Source of the DNA: Candidatus Omnitrophota bacterium
Lineage (GTDB): Bacteria; Omnitrophota; Gorgyraeia; 2-02-FULL-51-18
DNA length: 64,000 bases
Direction of reading: 5' to 3'
Assembly: GCA_022072175.1 (NCBI GenBank)
Contig: JAJVIE010000003.1
Coordinates: 1,359,903-1,423,902 of the forward strand
The first letter of the stretch is position 1, and each line of letters starts with the position of its first letter. Shown in pieces: positions 26,679 through 37,884 of this stretch. The notes beneath the pieces were generated by a model. It made no database searches. It was not told the DNA's origin and saw only the letters and a list, made by a program, of their open reading frames with translations. Both the position numbers and the translations under genes were made by a program.

Positions 26679-26719
26679 TTTAGCACATTTGTATAGCGGA
26701 GCAAGTGGCCTGCTAAATC
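26679..26719. repeat. Imperfect direct repeat, copy B
   Basis: TTTAGCAC, ATAGCG, GCAAGTGGCC, TGCTAAATC in the same order as copy A (26541-26580). Its ends form a perfect 7-bp inverted repeat, TTTAGCA/TGCTAAA. Confidence 0.5.
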
Positions 26720-26778
26720 ACCGCTGTGGAGTTCAGTCTACGACGATCCGGCCCACGTGTCAAGCGCTCGGGACCGGC

Positions 26779-28395
26779 TTACCGTCCCTTGAGCTGGGCG
26801 AAAAAATCGTTACCTTTGTCATCGGTCACGATGAACGCGGGGAAATCCTTCACCCGGATCCGGCGTACGGCCTCCATGCCGAGGTCCTCGAAATCGACCA
26901 CTTCCACGGACTCGATGTTCTCCTTGGCCAGGATGGCCGCCGGACCACCCACGGAACCGAGGTAGAAGCCGCCGTGCTTCTTGCAGGATGCGGCGACGGC
27001 CGGTGAGCGGTTGCCCTTGGCGAGCATGACCAGCGAGCCGCCCTTGGATTGGAACTCCTCGACATAGGTGTCCATACGGCCCGCCGTCGTCGGTCCGAAG
27101 CTGCCCGTCGGCAGGCCCTGCGGTGTCTTGGCAGGACCGGCGTAGTACACCGGGTGCCGCTTGAAATAGTCCGGCATCGGCCGGCCCTCATCGAGCATCC
27201 GCTTGATCCGCGCGTGCGCGACATCACGCGCGACGATGAGCGTGCCGGTGAGCGCCAGGCGCGTCCGCACCGGATACCTGGACAGCTCGGCGAGCACTTC
27301 CGGCATCGGCCGGTCGAGGTCGACGGATACGGGCCGGTCGAGGCGCATCTTGTCCTCGGACGGCAGGAAGCGAGCCGGATCCCGCTCGAGCTCTTCAAGG
27401 AAGACCCCGTCGGCGGTGATCTTGGCTTTGATGTTGCGGTCGGCGCTACAGCTGACGCCAAGACCCACGGGACAGGAGGCGGCATGACGCGGCAGACGGA
27501 TCACGCGGACGTCATGCGCCAGGTATTTGCCGCCGAATTGGGCTCCGATGCCCGTGCGCTGGGCCAGTTCGAACACGCGGGCCTCCCAATCCAGGTCCCG
27601 GTAGGCTCGGCCGCCGGGACTGCCTGCCGTCGGCAATCCATCGAGATAACCGGCCGAGGCCAGCTTGACGGTCTTGAGCGTCGCCTCGGCGCTCGTTCCG
27701 CCGATCACCAGGGCCAGATGGTACGGCGGGCAAGCGGAGGTGCCGATGGACGAGAGCTTCTCGAGGATGAACGTCTCGAGCGAGCGTTCGTTGAGCAGGG
27801 CCTTGGTCTCCTGGTAGAGGAAGGATTTGTTGGCCGATCCTCCGCCCTTGGCGAGGAACAGGAAGCGGTACTCCTCACCCGAGGCGGCGTGGACCTCCAC
27901 CTGCGCCGGAAGATTGGTCCCGGTGTTCTTCTCCTCGAACATCGACTGCGGCGCCAGCTGGGAGTAACGGAGGGCTTTCTCCTGGTAGGTTTCGAAGATG
28001 CCTTCGCACAGGCTCTCCTCGTCGTGTCCGCCGGTCCAGACCTGCTCGCCCTTCTCGGCGAAAACGATGGCCGTCCCGGTGTCCTGGCAGGACGGCAGAC
28101 GCTGTTCGGCGGCGACCACGGCGTTCTTCAGGAGGGCCAGTGCCACATAGCGGTCGTTCTCCGACGCTTCGGGATCATCGAGGATGCGCGACAGCTGTTG
28201 GAGGTGGGTCGAACGCAACAGGAACGAGACATCGACGAACGCCTCGCGGGACAAGCGCCGCAGGACCGAGGGCTCCACACGCAAGATACGGCGTCCGCCG
28301 TGCGTCTCGACCGTCACGCCCTCGCGGCCCAGAGAGCGGTAACGCGTCCGATCGTCCCCCAACTGCAGGATCTCCTCGTGCCGGTAGCCGGTCAT
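26779..28395 (-). CDS. fumA: Class I (iron-sulfur) fumarate hydratase
   Basis: 538 residues, full-length fused class I type. Cluster ligands are visible at [19 protein letters not shown] and [19 protein letters not shown] and the C-terminal beta domain follow. Interconverts fumarate and malate in the TCA cycle; the oxygen-labile [4Fe-4S] cluster binds substrate. Ten bases downstream of the exported hypothetical gene, so probably in one operon with prmA. A terminator follows at 26631-26663. Confidence 0.95.
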   Translation of the reverse strand: MTGYRHEEILQLGDDRTRYRSLGREGVTVETHGGRRILRVEPSVLRRLSREAFVDVSFLLRSTHLQQLSRILDDPEASENDRYVALALLKNAVVAAEQRLPSCQDTGTAIVFAEKGEQVWTGGHDEESLCEGIFETYQEKALRYSQLAPQSMFEEKNTGTNLPAQVEVHAASGEEYRFLFLAKGGGSANKSFLYQETKALLNERSLETFILEKLSSIGTSACPPYHLALVIGGTSAEATLKTVKLASAGYLDGLPTAGSPGGRAYRDLDWEARVFELAQRTGIGAQFGGKYLAHDVRVIRLPRHAASCPVGLGVSCSADRNIKAKITADGVFLEELERDPARFLPSEDKMRLDRPVSVDLDRPMPEVLAELSRYPVRTRLALTGTLIVARDVAHARIKRMLDEGRPMPDYFKRHPVYYAGPAKTPQGLPTGSFGPTTAGRMDTYVEEFQSKGGSLVMLAKGNRSPAVAASCKKHGGFYLGSVGGPAAILAKENIESVEVVDFEDLGMEAVRRIRVKDFPAFIVTDDKGNDFFAQLKGR

Positions 28396-28405
28396 AACGG
28401 TTCCG

Positions 28406-29131
28406 CTAGGCCTCCGGAGCGGACTCGGCCGTCTCTTGCGGTTCGACCGCGGGCGGAGCGCCGTCCACGTACAGCGACTTGACCGGAGGGGCGGTGATCT
28501 TGAAAGGCAAGAGGAGCGCCACGTCCGCGCTCCGCTTGTCGCCGTCGCCGATCTCGAACTTGAGCACCATCACCTCGGGGGACAGGCCCGAGAGATCGAA
28601 GGTCGTGCGCGCGCCGGCGACCTCGCCCTTGCGCTGGGCGGCCAGGAGACCTTCTCCGGCCGACGCGGTCACCGAGTCCACTTCCGCGCCGGAGACACTG
28701 CGCGGACCTGTTTGGGAGGCTCCGGAAGACCCGGTGACGACCAACTGCCGTCCCGGAGCGGAGGCCGCTTCGGCGGCGCTGGCGCGATAGCTCTCACCGA
28801 TCGAAGCCAGGAGCTCCTCCGCGGCGGTCCCCGTGAGCGCCGCGCGGTCGAAAGAGATGCGTGACAACTGCGCCGGCAGGACCAGCTCGCCGTCGGCCAC
28901 CAGACAGAAGCGCTCCGGGCTCGCCGGAAGCACCTCGCCCGATGCGGTACGCACCAGCACCGAGACCTCCAGCAGGTCCTGTCCGTCATCGGTATGGAGC
29001 ACCGCCGCCACGTCCGCGGCGGCTTCATCGGCGTGAACGGTGTCGAAAACGACCTGTGCGGCGCAAGCGATGCCGGGCGCCGACACCAACAACCATCCTG
29101 CGGCCAAGAGCGAACGGACGGACGGTGTCAT
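28406..29131 (-). CDS. Exported hypothetical protein
   Basis: 241 residues. Clear signal peptide ([20 protein letters not shown], cleavage near AAQ), then an acidic, Ala-rich periplasmic domain. One pattern, [12 protein letters not shown] and later [12 protein letters not shown], suggests beta strands, but I recognise no family. AGGAGG precedes the ATG. Lies between prmA and fumA on the same strand. Confidence 0.75.
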   Translation of the reverse strand: MTPSVRSLLAAGWLLVSAPGIACAAQVVFDTVHADEAAADVAAVLHTDDGQDLLEVSVLVRTASGEVLPASPERFCLVADGELVLPAQLSRISFDRAALTGTAAEELLASIGESYRASAAEAASAPGRQLVVTGSSGASQTGPRSVSGAEVDSVTASAGEGLLAAQRKGEVAGARTTFDLSGLSPEVMVLKFEIGDGDKRSADVALLLPFKITAPPVKSLYVDGAPPAVEPQETAESAPEA

Positions 29132-29191
29132 GGGAGATCCTCCTGCTCTTAGTCTATCGAAATCCGGCCCGCTCGGCCAAAAAAATCCCCG

Positions 29192-30088
29192 TCAGCGCCG
29201 GACGGGCCGCCGGGAGGAGCGCTGTTCGGGGCGGCGGTAGAGCGCCCCGGCCCACCTCCGGCCGCGGAGCGAACGGATGCGGCGCAGTCCGGTCGTCCGG
29301 AACGCCTCCAGGAACGCCTCGAAGCTCCTGCGTTCGATGCCGCTGACGGCCAGATAGCCGCCGGGCCTGACACAGCAGACCAGTCTGCGGCGCGCTTCGA
29401 TCAGGGTCCGGGACAGCAGGTTGGCCGCGACCAGGTCATAAGGTCCGCGCGGGCCGGCCAGACGGATGTCACCGTGCAGGAGGCGCGCGGATGGAACACC
29501 GTTGTGCCGGAGGTTCAGACGTGCCGTCCTGAGCGCGGCGGCGTCCTCATCGACCCCGACCAAGCGCTTCGCCCCCAGACGCGAGGCGACCACCAAAAGC
29601 ACTCCGGTACCGGTCCCCACGTCGAGACAGCTGTGGAAACGTCCTTCGAGACCTTCCATGAGCCCCACGACGATCCGGGTGGTCTCGTGCGTACCGGACC
29701 CGAAGGCCGCTTGCGGATCGATGTAGACGGGCCGCCTGTGATCGGCGCGGCGCTTGTTCCGCAACCACAGGGGCACGACGGTGAACGTACGGCCCATCGG
29801 TCCGGGACGGTAAGCGCTCTGCCATTTGGTGAGCCAGTCGGCTTGGCGCAGACCCCTCGACTCCAACCGCCAGCCCGGCGGCCGGACGGCCGACAGGGAG
29901 CGGAGCATCCGGAGCGCCGGACGACCTCTCCGGCGGTAGACCACCAACCGCTGGGTCCGTCCCGTCTCGGTACGCACGATCTCCGTGAGCGCCGCTCCGG
30001 CGGCGCGCAGGGCCGACTGCGCGGTGGCGACGGCCTCCGGCGTCGGGGCGCTGGCGGCCAGACGCAGTTCGACCAGCTCTCCGCTCAT
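29192..30088 (-). CDS. prmA: Ribosomal protein L11 methyltransferase
   Basis: 298 residues. PrmA features: DPQAAFGSGTHETTR loop before the SAM domain, motif I CLDVGTGTGVLLVVA, VGVDEDAAAL, and the NPPF-like position occupied by ANLLSRTL. Trimethylates ribosomal protein L11 in the cytoplasm. The Arg-rich last ~20 residues are unusual. Divergent from the methyltransferase at 30133 with a 44-base gap. Confidence 0.9.
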   Translation of the reverse strand: MSGELVELRLAASAPTPEAVATAQSALRAAGAALTEIVRTETGRTQRLVVYRRRGRPALRMLRSLSAVRPPGWRLESRGLRQADWLTKWQSAYRPGPMGRTFTVVPLWLRNKRRADHRRPVYIDPQAAFGSGTHETTRIVVGLMEGLEGRFHSCLDVGTGTGVLLVVASRLGAKRLVGVDEDAAALRTARLNLRHNGVPSARLLHGDIRLAGPRGPYDLVAANLLSRTLIEARRRLVCCVRPGGYLAVSGIERRSFEAFLEAFRTTGLRRIRSLRGRRWAGALYRRPEQRSSRRPVRR

Positions 30089-30120
30089 CGTCCGCGGCGG
30101 ACAGCGCCCGCCGCTTGGGA

Positions 30121-30126
30121 TACAAT
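30121..30126 (+). promoter_or_regulatory. -10 box (TACAAT) of a probable leaderless transcript
   Basis: TACAAT ends seven bases before ATG at 30133, so transcription would start at or next to the start codon. No Shine-Dalgarno sequence is present. Confidence 0.5.
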
Positions 30127-30132
30127 CATCAT

Positions 30133-30713
30133 ATGGACCCCTCTCCTTGGCTCGTCCATTCAGCGGTCCGGTCCATCGAAGAGCTTCTGCGCCCTCAATG
30201 GCGTATCTTCGAATACGGCTCGGGCGGCTCGACGCTCTTCTTCGCGCGCCGGTGCGCGGTGGTCATATCGGTCGAGCATGACGCGCGCTGGCAGTCCCGG
30301 GTCTGCGCACAGCTGGCCCGCAGCGGCCTGGACACCTCCATCGTCCGACTCCGCCCGCCCGAACGATCCCCGCTGGCGGCTTCTGGCCGCTCCGATCCGG
30401 ACGCCTATGTTTCGGGAAGACCCGGACACGCCGGGCTTTGGTACGAACGGTACGTCAGGACCATCGACGAACAGCCCGACGGCTCGTTGGACCTTGTGCT
30501 CATCGACGGTCGGTGCCGGCCGGCGTGCGTCCGGCACGCGATCCCCAAGATCCGGCCCGGCGGCTGGCTCGTGTTGGACGACTCGCAACGGTTCCGTTAC
30601 GCCGAGGCCCGGCGGAGACTGCGATCTTCGGGCTGGTCGCTCCAAGAACACCGCGGTCCGCGGCGTCACTTCCCCCTGCCCACACGGACCGACCTGTGGA
30701 GGCGTCCGGAGCT

Positions 30714-30717
<4 letters not shown>
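30133..30717 (+). CDS. SAM-methyltransferase-fold protein (predicted O-methyltransferase-like)
   Basis: 194 residues. [13 protein letters not shown] replaces the usual motif I (E/DxGxGxG), followed by [11 protein letters not shown] and [11 protein letters not shown]...GGWLVLDDS: the layout of a known group of class-I methyltransferase-like proteins often near glycosyl transfer genes. Substrate unknown. ATG at 30133 is favoured over 30115 because of the TACAAT box. Its stop overlaps the convergent acs stop. Confidence 0.72.
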
Positions 30718-32702
<1,985 letters not shown>

Positions 32703-32734
32703 GACTCTGCTCCGATCTCTGTATCGCTTCGGGA

Positions 32735-35110
32735 TCAGCTGCCGCAGGCCATACAATCGTCCTTGTTCTCGAGAGAACAGGCGATGTCGGCCATTTTCTG
32801 CTCCTTGCCGGCGTTCTGCTCCAGGGCTTCCTGGCGGATCTCCTCTTCCCGGTCGACGGTGAACTTGATCGCGTCGGCCGCGGACTTGGTGCGGAGGTAG
32901 TACATGCCCGTTTTCAGGCCTCGCTTCCAGGAATGGAAGTGCATCGAGGTCAGCTTGGCGAAGTTGGGCTCCTGGACGAAGAGGTTCAGCGACTGCGACT
33001 GGCAGATGAATGCCCCGCGGTCGGCCGCCATGTCGATCAGCGAGCGCTGTTTGATCTCCCACACCGTCCGGTAGATGTCCTTGAGGTCCTGCGGGATCTC
33101 CTCGATGGATTGCACCGAGCCGTTGGCCGCGATGATCTTCTCCTTGAGCCGGTTGTTCCACAGCCCCCGGTCCACCAGGTCCCTGAGCAGGTACTTGTTG
33201 ACGACGATGAACTCGCCCGACAGCACCCGGCGGCTGTAGATATTGGAGGTGTAGGGTTCGATGCACTCGTTGTTGCCGAGGATCTGAGAGGTCGAAGCCG
33301 TCGGCATCGGAGCGACGAGCAGGGAGTTCCGCAGGCCGTACTGCTTCATCTCGCCCCTGAGCTTCTCCCAATCCCAGCGCGAGCCGGGCTGGACGTCCCA
33401 GAGGTCGAACTGGAACAGACCCTCCGACGCGGGAGAACCCGCGAACGTCTCGTAGGCGCCCGATTGCCGGGCCAGATCGACGGACTGCGAGATGGCGCCG
33501 TAGTAGATCGTCTCGAAGATCTCGCGGTTGAGCTGTCGCGCCTCGTCGGAGTCGAACGGCATCCGCATCAGGATGAAGACGTCCGCCAGGCCCTGCACCC
33601 CGATCCCGATGGGGCGGTGGCGCATATTGGAACGCCGGGCCTCCTCGACCGGATAGTAGTTGATGTCGATGACGCGGTTGAGGCCCTTGGTGACGACGCG
33701 GGTGATCTCGTACAATTGCTGGTGGTCGAACTGGCCATCCTTGGTCACGAATCGCGGCAGGGCGATCGACGCCAGGTTGCAGACGGCTACCTCGTCCGGC
33801 GAGGTGTACTCCATGATCTCCGTGCAGAGGTTGGAGCTCTTGATCGTGCCGAGGTTGCGCTGATTGGATTTGCGGTTGGCCGCGTCCTTGAAGAGGATGT
33901 AAGGAGTACCCGTTTCGATCTGCGACTCGAGCACGGCGAACCACAGGTCCTGCGCCTTGACCGTCCGGCGGGCTTTACCCTCCTTCTCGTAGCGCTCGTA
34001 CAGCGTCTCGAACTCCTCGCCCCAGACCTCCGACAGCCCCTTGGCCTCGTTGGGACAGAAGAGCGACCATTCCTCGTTGCGCTCGACGCGTTTCATGAAC
34101 AGGTCCGAGATCCACAGCGCGTAGAAGAGGTCCCGAGCTTTCATCTCCTCCTTGCCGTGGTTCTTCTTGAGCTCCAGGAACTCGAAGATGTCCGCGTGCC
34201 AGGGCTCGAGATAGATCGCGAAAGCGCCCTTGCGCTTGCCGCCGCCTTGGTCCACGTAGCGGGCGGTGTCGTTGTACACGCGGAGCATCGGCACGATGCC
34301 GTTGGAGGTGCCGTTGGAGCCTCGGATATAGGATCCGGTGGCCCGGACGTTGTGGATGCTGAGCCCGATGCCGCCGGCCGACTGGGAGATCTTGGCGCAC
34401 TGCTTGAGCGTGTCATAGATGCCGTCGATGCTGTCGTCCTTGAGCTGCAGGAGGAAACATGAGGACAACTGCGGCTTGGGCGTGCCCGCGTTGAAGAGCG
34501 TCGGTGTGGCGTGCGTGTACCAGCGCTGGGACATGAGGTTGTACGACTCGATGACGGCCGGAATATCCTCGCGGTGGATCCCGACGGCCACGCGCATGAG
34601 CATCTGCTGGGGGCGCTCGGCCACTCGGCCGTTGATGCGGAGGAGATATCCCTTTTCGAGGGTCTTGAACCCGAAATAGTCGTAGTCGAAGTCGCGGTCG
34701 TAGATGATCGTCGAGTCGAGCATCTCGGCGTTACGTTCGATGATCTGCCAGGTGTCGCGCGAGATGAGCGGCGCCTTCTGCCCCGTCTTGGGGTTGACGT
34801 AGCGGTACAGGTCCCGCATCGCCTCGGAGAAGGACTTCTTGGTGTTCTTGTGGAGGTTGGAGACGGCGATGCGCGACGCCAGGAGCGCGTAGTCGGGATG
34901 CTTGGTCGTCAGCGACGCGGCGATCTCGGCCGCGAGATTGTCCAGCTCGGTGGTGGTGACGCCGTCGTAGATGCCCTGGATGACCTTCTTGGCGACGTCG
35001 GCGGGATCGACGTGCTTGGGATCGAGGCCGTAGCAGAGGCGCTCGATGCGCGCGGTGACCTTGTCGAACTTGACCGACTCACGGCGGCCGTCCCTTTTAA
35101 TAACGAACAT
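32735..35110 (-). CDS. nrdA: Class Ia ribonucleotide reductase, large subunit
   Basis: 791 residues. ATP-cone at residues ~1-90 ([21 protein letters not shown]), then the ten-stranded barrel. Redox cysteines C218 (LSSCFLLQL) and C444 (AVCNLAS); thiyl-radical C429 with E431 (NLCTEI); C-terminal shuttle pair C786-C789. Reduces ribonucleoside diphosphates to dNDPs with NrdB. The ATP-cone implies dATP inhibition. Second gene of nrdBA, 33 bases after nrdB with AAGGAA before the ATG. Confidence 0.96.
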   Translation of the reverse strand: MFVIKRDGRRESVKFDKVTARIERLCYGLDPKHVDPADVAKKVIQGIYDGVTTTELDNLAAEIAASLTTKHPDYALLASRIAVSNLHKNTKKSFSEAMRDLYRYVNPKTGQKAPLISRDTWQIIERNAEMLDSTIIYDRDFDYDYFGFKTLEKGYLLRINGRVAERPQQMLMRVAVGIHREDIPAVIESYNLMSQRWYTHATPTLFNAGTPKPQLSSCFLLQLKDDSIDGIYDTLKQCAKISQSAGGIGLSIHNVRATGSYIRGSNGTSNGIVPMLRVYNDTARYVDQGGGKRKGAFAIYLEPWHADIFEFLELKKNHGKEEMKARDLFYALWISDLFMKRVERNEEWSLFCPNEAKGLSEVWGEEFETLYERYEKEGKARRTVKAQDLWFAVLESQIETGTPYILFKDAANRKSNQRNLGTIKSSNLCTEIMEYTSPDEVAVCNLASIALPRFVTKDGQFDHQQLYEITRVVTKGLNRVIDINYYPVEEARRSNMRHRPIGIGVQGLADVFILMRMPFDSDEARQLNREIFETIYYGAISQSVDLARQSGAYETFAGSPASEGLFQFDLWDVQPGSRWDWEKLRGEMKQYGLRNSLLVAPMPTASTSQILGNNECIEPYTSNIYSRRVLSGEFIVVNKYLLRDLVDRGLWNNRLKEKIIAANGSVQSIEEIPQDLKDIYRTVWEIKQRSLIDMAADRGAFICQSQSLNLFVQEPNFAKLTSMHFHSWKRGLKTGMYYLRTKSAADAIKFTVDREEEIRQEALEQNAGKEQKMADIACSLENKDDCMACGS

Positions 35111-35143
35111 AAGAAGTTCCTTTTTTAAAAAAGCCGGCCTATG

Positions 35144-36115
35144 CTAAAAATCTTCGTCGGTCTTGAAAGCGTGGCTCGCCTCCCTCTTGGCTCCGTTCAT
35201 GACGCCGGCTTTCTGGTACTCGCCGACCCTCTTCTCGAAGAAATTGGTCTTGCCCTGCAGCGAGATCAACTCCATGAAATCGAACGGATTGGACGCGCGG
35301 TAGAGCTTGGGGTACCCGAGCGCCACCAGCAGCCGGTCGGCCACGAACTCGATGTACTGGCACATCAGACGCGAGTTCATGCCGATCAGATCGGTCGGAA
35401 GGGCGTCGGAGACGAACTCCTTCTCGATGGCGACGGCGTCGCCGATGATCTCGTGCACGCACTCGACGGTGAGCTTGTCCTGCAGCATGCCGTACAGCAG
35501 GCAGGCGAAGTCGCAGTGCAGTCCCTCGTCGCGCGAGATGAGCTCGTTGGAGAACGACAGCCCGGGCATGATGCCGCGCTTCTTGAGCCAGAAGATGGAG
35601 CAGAAGCTTCCGGAGAAGAAGATCCCCTCCACCGCCGCGAAAGCCACCAGACGCTCCGCGAACGAACCTTTCTTGATCCACCGCAGCGCCCACTGACCCT
35701 TCTTGGTGACGCACTCGACCGTGTCCAGGGCCTGGAAGAGCCGCTGTTTCTCGGCGGGGTCCTGGATATACGTGTCGATCAGGAGCGAGTACATCTCGGA
35801 GTGGATGTTCTCCATCATGATCTGAAAGCCGTAGAAACAGCGGGCTTCGGGGATCTGCACTTCACGGATGAAGTTGATCGCCAGGTTCTCGTTGACGATG
35901 CCGTCGCTGGCGGCGAAGAAGGCCAGAACATGAGAGATGAAATGACGCTCGCCCGGATTGAGGCGCTGCCAGTCCTTGAGGTCATGGGAAAGATCGACCT
36001 CTTCGGCGGTCCAGAAACTGGCTTCGGCTTTTTTGTACATTTCCCAGACCTCCTGATGCTTGATCGGGAAAAGTACGAAGCGGTCTTTGTTGTCCTTGAG
36101 GATCGGCTCGGCCAT
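35144..36115 (-). CDS. nrdB: Class Ia ribonucleotide reductase, small radical subunit (eukaryote-like)
   Basis: 323 residues. Ferritin-like di-iron protein: ligand D71 ([13 protein letters not shown]), E102 and H105 (ENIHSEMY) with the radical tyrosine Y109 four residues on; C-terminal tail FKTDEDF docks to Nrd[13 protein letters not shown] and [12 protein letters not shown] are the eukaryote-like type rather than E. coli NrdB. ATG at 36115 is chosen for its AAGGAGAGAC ribosome-binding site. Preceded by an NrdR-type promoter and a leader terminator. Confidence 0.96.
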   Translation of the reverse strand: MAEPILKDNKDRFVLFPIKHQEVWEMYKKAEASFWTAEEVDLSHDLKDWQRLNPGERHFISHVLAFFAASDGIVNENLAINFIREVQIPEARCFYGFQIMMENIHSEMYSLLIDTYIQDPAEKQRLFQALDTVECVTKKGQWALRWIKKGSFAERLVAFAAVEGIFFSGSFCSIFWLKKRGIMPGLSFSNELISRDEGLHCDFACLLYGMLQDKLTVECVHEIIGDAVAIEKEFVSDALPTDLIGMNSRLMCQYIEFVADRLLVALGYPKLYRASNPFDFMELISLQGKTNFFEKRVGEYQKAGVMNGAKREASHAFKTDEDF

Positions 36116-36131
36116 GTCTCTCCTTGTCGAC

Positions 36132-36175
36132 AAAAAACCCTTAGATCCTTACGGCCTGCTGCAGGTTTCTAAGGG
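36132..36175 (-). terminator. Intrinsic terminator in the nrdBA leader (attenuator)
   Basis: Minus strand: CCCTTAGA (36168-36175) pairs perfectly with TCTAAGGG (36138-36145), an inner CCTG/CAGG stem (36155-36165) closes the loop, and TTTTTT follows (36132-36137). It ends about 15 bases before the nrdB ATG and 50 bases after the predicted TSS, so it lies inside the leader, not between operons. Confidence 0.7.
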
Positions 36176-36222
36176 GGTCTTCCCTGCCGGCGTCGTCGGC
36201 CTCCGGCGATGATCGATTGTGA

Positions 36223-36279
36223 AGACAATATAAATCGGTCATGAGCCCCCTGTCAACCGCTAAACACAATATATTGCGT
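36223..36279 (-). promoter_or_regulatory. nrdBA promoter with two NrdR boxes
   Basis: Box 1 at 36264-36279 (ACACAATATATTGCGT) differs from the NrdR consensus at one position; box 2 at 36223-36238 (AGACAATATAAATCGG) matches mainly in its left half. Centres are 41 bp apart, close to four helical turns. Between and under them on the minus strand lie TTGACA (36251-36256), 18 bases and TATATT (36227-36232); the weaker box covers the -10. NrdR repression by dATP/ATP is expected. Confidence 0.8.
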
Positions 36280-36316
36280 TTTTTTGGGTCGTTAACACTT
36301 CAGCACCACAAGGCAC

Positions 36317-36349
36317 AAAACGGCCTCGGTCCCGAGGGACCGAGGCCGT
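36317..36349 (-). terminator. Terminator of tRNA-His
   Basis: Perfect 14-bp stem ACGGCCTCGGTCCC/GGGACCGAGGCCGT (36320-36333/36336-36349) with a 2-base loop, followed on the minus strand by TTTT. Begins ten bases after the tRNA 3' end. Confidence 0.8.
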
Positions 36350-36358
36350 TCGTTGATC

Positions 36359-36436
36359 TGGGGTAAGTGACGGGATTCGAACCCGCGACCTTCTGAGCCA
36401 CAGTCAGACGCTCTAACCAGCTGAGCTACACCTACC
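36359..36436 (-). tRNA. tRNA-His (GTG)
   Basis: Cloverleaf with 8-bp acceptor GGTAGGTG/CACTTACC, as expected for the extra G-1:C73 pair of tRNA-His; anticodon loop CTGTGGC gives GTG; T-arm GGGTTCGAATCCC; CCA encoded. One G-U pair in the acceptor stem. Confidence 0.93.
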
Positions 36437-36513
36437 GTAAATGTTCGGACTACACGCGCCTAGGCGCCTATGGTCCTTTATTCCTCTTTGACGCGCAGCG
36501 GCGGGCGTGCGGC

Positions 36514-36550
36514 CTCTAACCAGCTGAGCGACACCTACCGAAATTTCGGA
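36514..36550 (-). pseudogene. Truncated second copy of tRNA-His 5' part
   Basis: CTCTAACCAGCTGAGC, one changed base (G for T), then ACACCTACCG and the following AAAT-TTCGGA repeat the intact tRNA 5' half and its upstream flank (36411-36446). Anticodon and 3' half are absent. A remnant of duplication or insertion about 80-100 bases upstream of the real gene. Confidence 0.7.
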
Positions 36551-36650
36551 TCTCCGGGCGCTCTGGCACCCAAGACCGGCGGACCGACCGATGATAGATC
36601 GATTGGGGCCGTCCGCAAAGCTGTTTTTTCGGGATGGCCTCCGCCGTGGA

Positions 36651-37796
36651 CTAGATCGCGGGGGCGAGGACGGCGGCGCGGTAACGCACGAAATGCTCCC
36701 AGCGCCGGCGGTGTTCCTGGAACCGCTCTTCGGCCTCGGCGAGCGCCTGGCGCAGACGCATCGTCTGCTCCTCGGTGCCGCGACGCGCCAGCTCACGCCA
36801 GGCCGTTGCGGCCTTCTCCCACTCTCGGAGAGACTCCTGGAGCCGCTCGTAGCGCTGCCGTGCGACGCGTTCGGCGCGTACTCGCAGCGGGTGGTCGCCC
36901 ATCGTGCCGAAGCTCAACTGCACACGCTCACGCTCGGCCGCCAGACGCGCTTCGAGGATGGAGAACTCGGAGACGCGCTTCAGGTTCTTGGCCAGCCCGA
37001 CGTAGGACAACAGAGCGATCAACCATTTGCTGGGATCCCATTGGTACCACCGCACGCCGTTGCGGTAATCGCCCGAGAAGCGGTGGTGGAAGTTGTGGTA
37101 ACCCTCACCGTTGGTCAGGAAAGCCACGAACCAATGGTCCTTCGCCGAAGCGTGGATATCGTAGGTCGCTTTGCCCCACAGATGGCAGACCGAATTGATA
37201 CAGAAGGTCGCGTGGTGGACCAGCACGATGCGGGCGCATGCCGCCAGCCAGAAAGCCTCCCAGGCGTAGCCGAAAGCCGCGCCGATCAGCGTCGGCACCA
37301 CGAATCCCGACGCGATCGCCCAAGCGACATAGTAGCGGTCCTGCAGGGCGATGAGGGGGTTCTTCGAGAGGTCCTTGACGTTACCGTGATCGATGGTGTG
37401 TTTCCAGAACACCAGCCATCCGATGTGGGCGTACAGGAAACCTTCACGTATATTGTAGGGGTCCAGGTCGGTATCGACGTGCTTATGATGCTCCCGGTGC
37501 TGGGACGACCAGTCCAAGGCCGACTGCTCGAACGCGGCGGCCCCGAAGAACAGCGCCAACGCCTCCACGACGGGATGAGCGTCGAACGTGCGGTGCGCGA
37601 ACAAGCGGTGATAGCCCACCGTGATGCTCATGCCGGTGGCGATCACATAAAAAGCGAACAATCCCCAACCCACCGCGGACACACCTTCGCCCCGGACCGC
37701 GGTGACGATACCCGCGACCATGACCGCCGACGTGAAGATGAAGAACAGGAGATTCTTCCAGATGACCTGCCGCCTGCGCAACGGATACGACTTCAT
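36651..37796 (-). CDS. Delta-9-type acyl-CoA desaturase
   Basis: 381 residues. His boxes HRLFAH, HREHHKH and HNFHH place it in the membrane stearoyl-CoA desaturase family; four membrane helices flank them. The C-terminal ~100 residues are a charged, probably coiled-coil extension (ARLAAERERVQ... QALAEAEERFQ) not needed for the reaction. The second desaturase in this window, distinct from 21135-21878. AAGGG precedes the ATG. Confidence 0.92.
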   Translation of the reverse strand: MKSYPLRRRQVIWKNLLFFIFTSAVMVAGIVTAVRGEGVSAVGWGLFAFYVIATGMSITVGYHRLFAHRTFDAHPVVEALALFFGAAAFEQSALDWSSQHREHHKHVDTDLDPYNIREGFLYAHIGWLVFWKHTIDHGNVKDLSKNPLIALQDRYYVAWAIASGFVVPTLIGAAFGYAWEAFWLAACARIVLVHHATFCINSVCHLWGKATYDIHASAKDHWFVAFLTNGEGYHNFHHRFSGDYRNGVRWYQWDPSKWLIALLSYVGLAKNLKRVSEFSILEARLAAERERVQLSFGTMGDHPLRVRAERVARQRYERLQESLREWEKAATAWRELARRGTEEQTMRLRQALAEAEERFQEHRRRWEHFVRYRAAVLAPAI

Positions 37797-37884
37797 GCTC
37801 TACCCTTTATCTTAATTTTTGTTCGTGTAACAACGATCTTCCTTATAGCATACCATATGGAAGCCCGGGGTCGTAGTTGGCCAC

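Larger units (their letters stand above)
26481..26778. other. Non-coding spacer with hairpins and two direct repeats
   Basis: No convincing gene. It holds an 8-bp hairpin (26503-26510/26522-26529), a 6-bp hairpin CCCGTC-ACGC-GACGGG (26590-26605), the fumarase terminator (26631-26663) and two ~40-base related repeats. The GGGATTCGACCC stretch resembles a tRNA T-arm on the minus strand but lacks a base and no tRNA folds around it. Confidence 0.5.

Noticed and set aside
32703-33944. N-terminal extension of acetyl-CoA synthetase
   Set aside because: The open frame runs into nrdA but lacks family similarity; normal start at 32702 has a ribosome-binding site.
32933-34462. 509-codon plus-strand frame
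   Set aside because: Antisense to nrdA, which has all expected cysteines.
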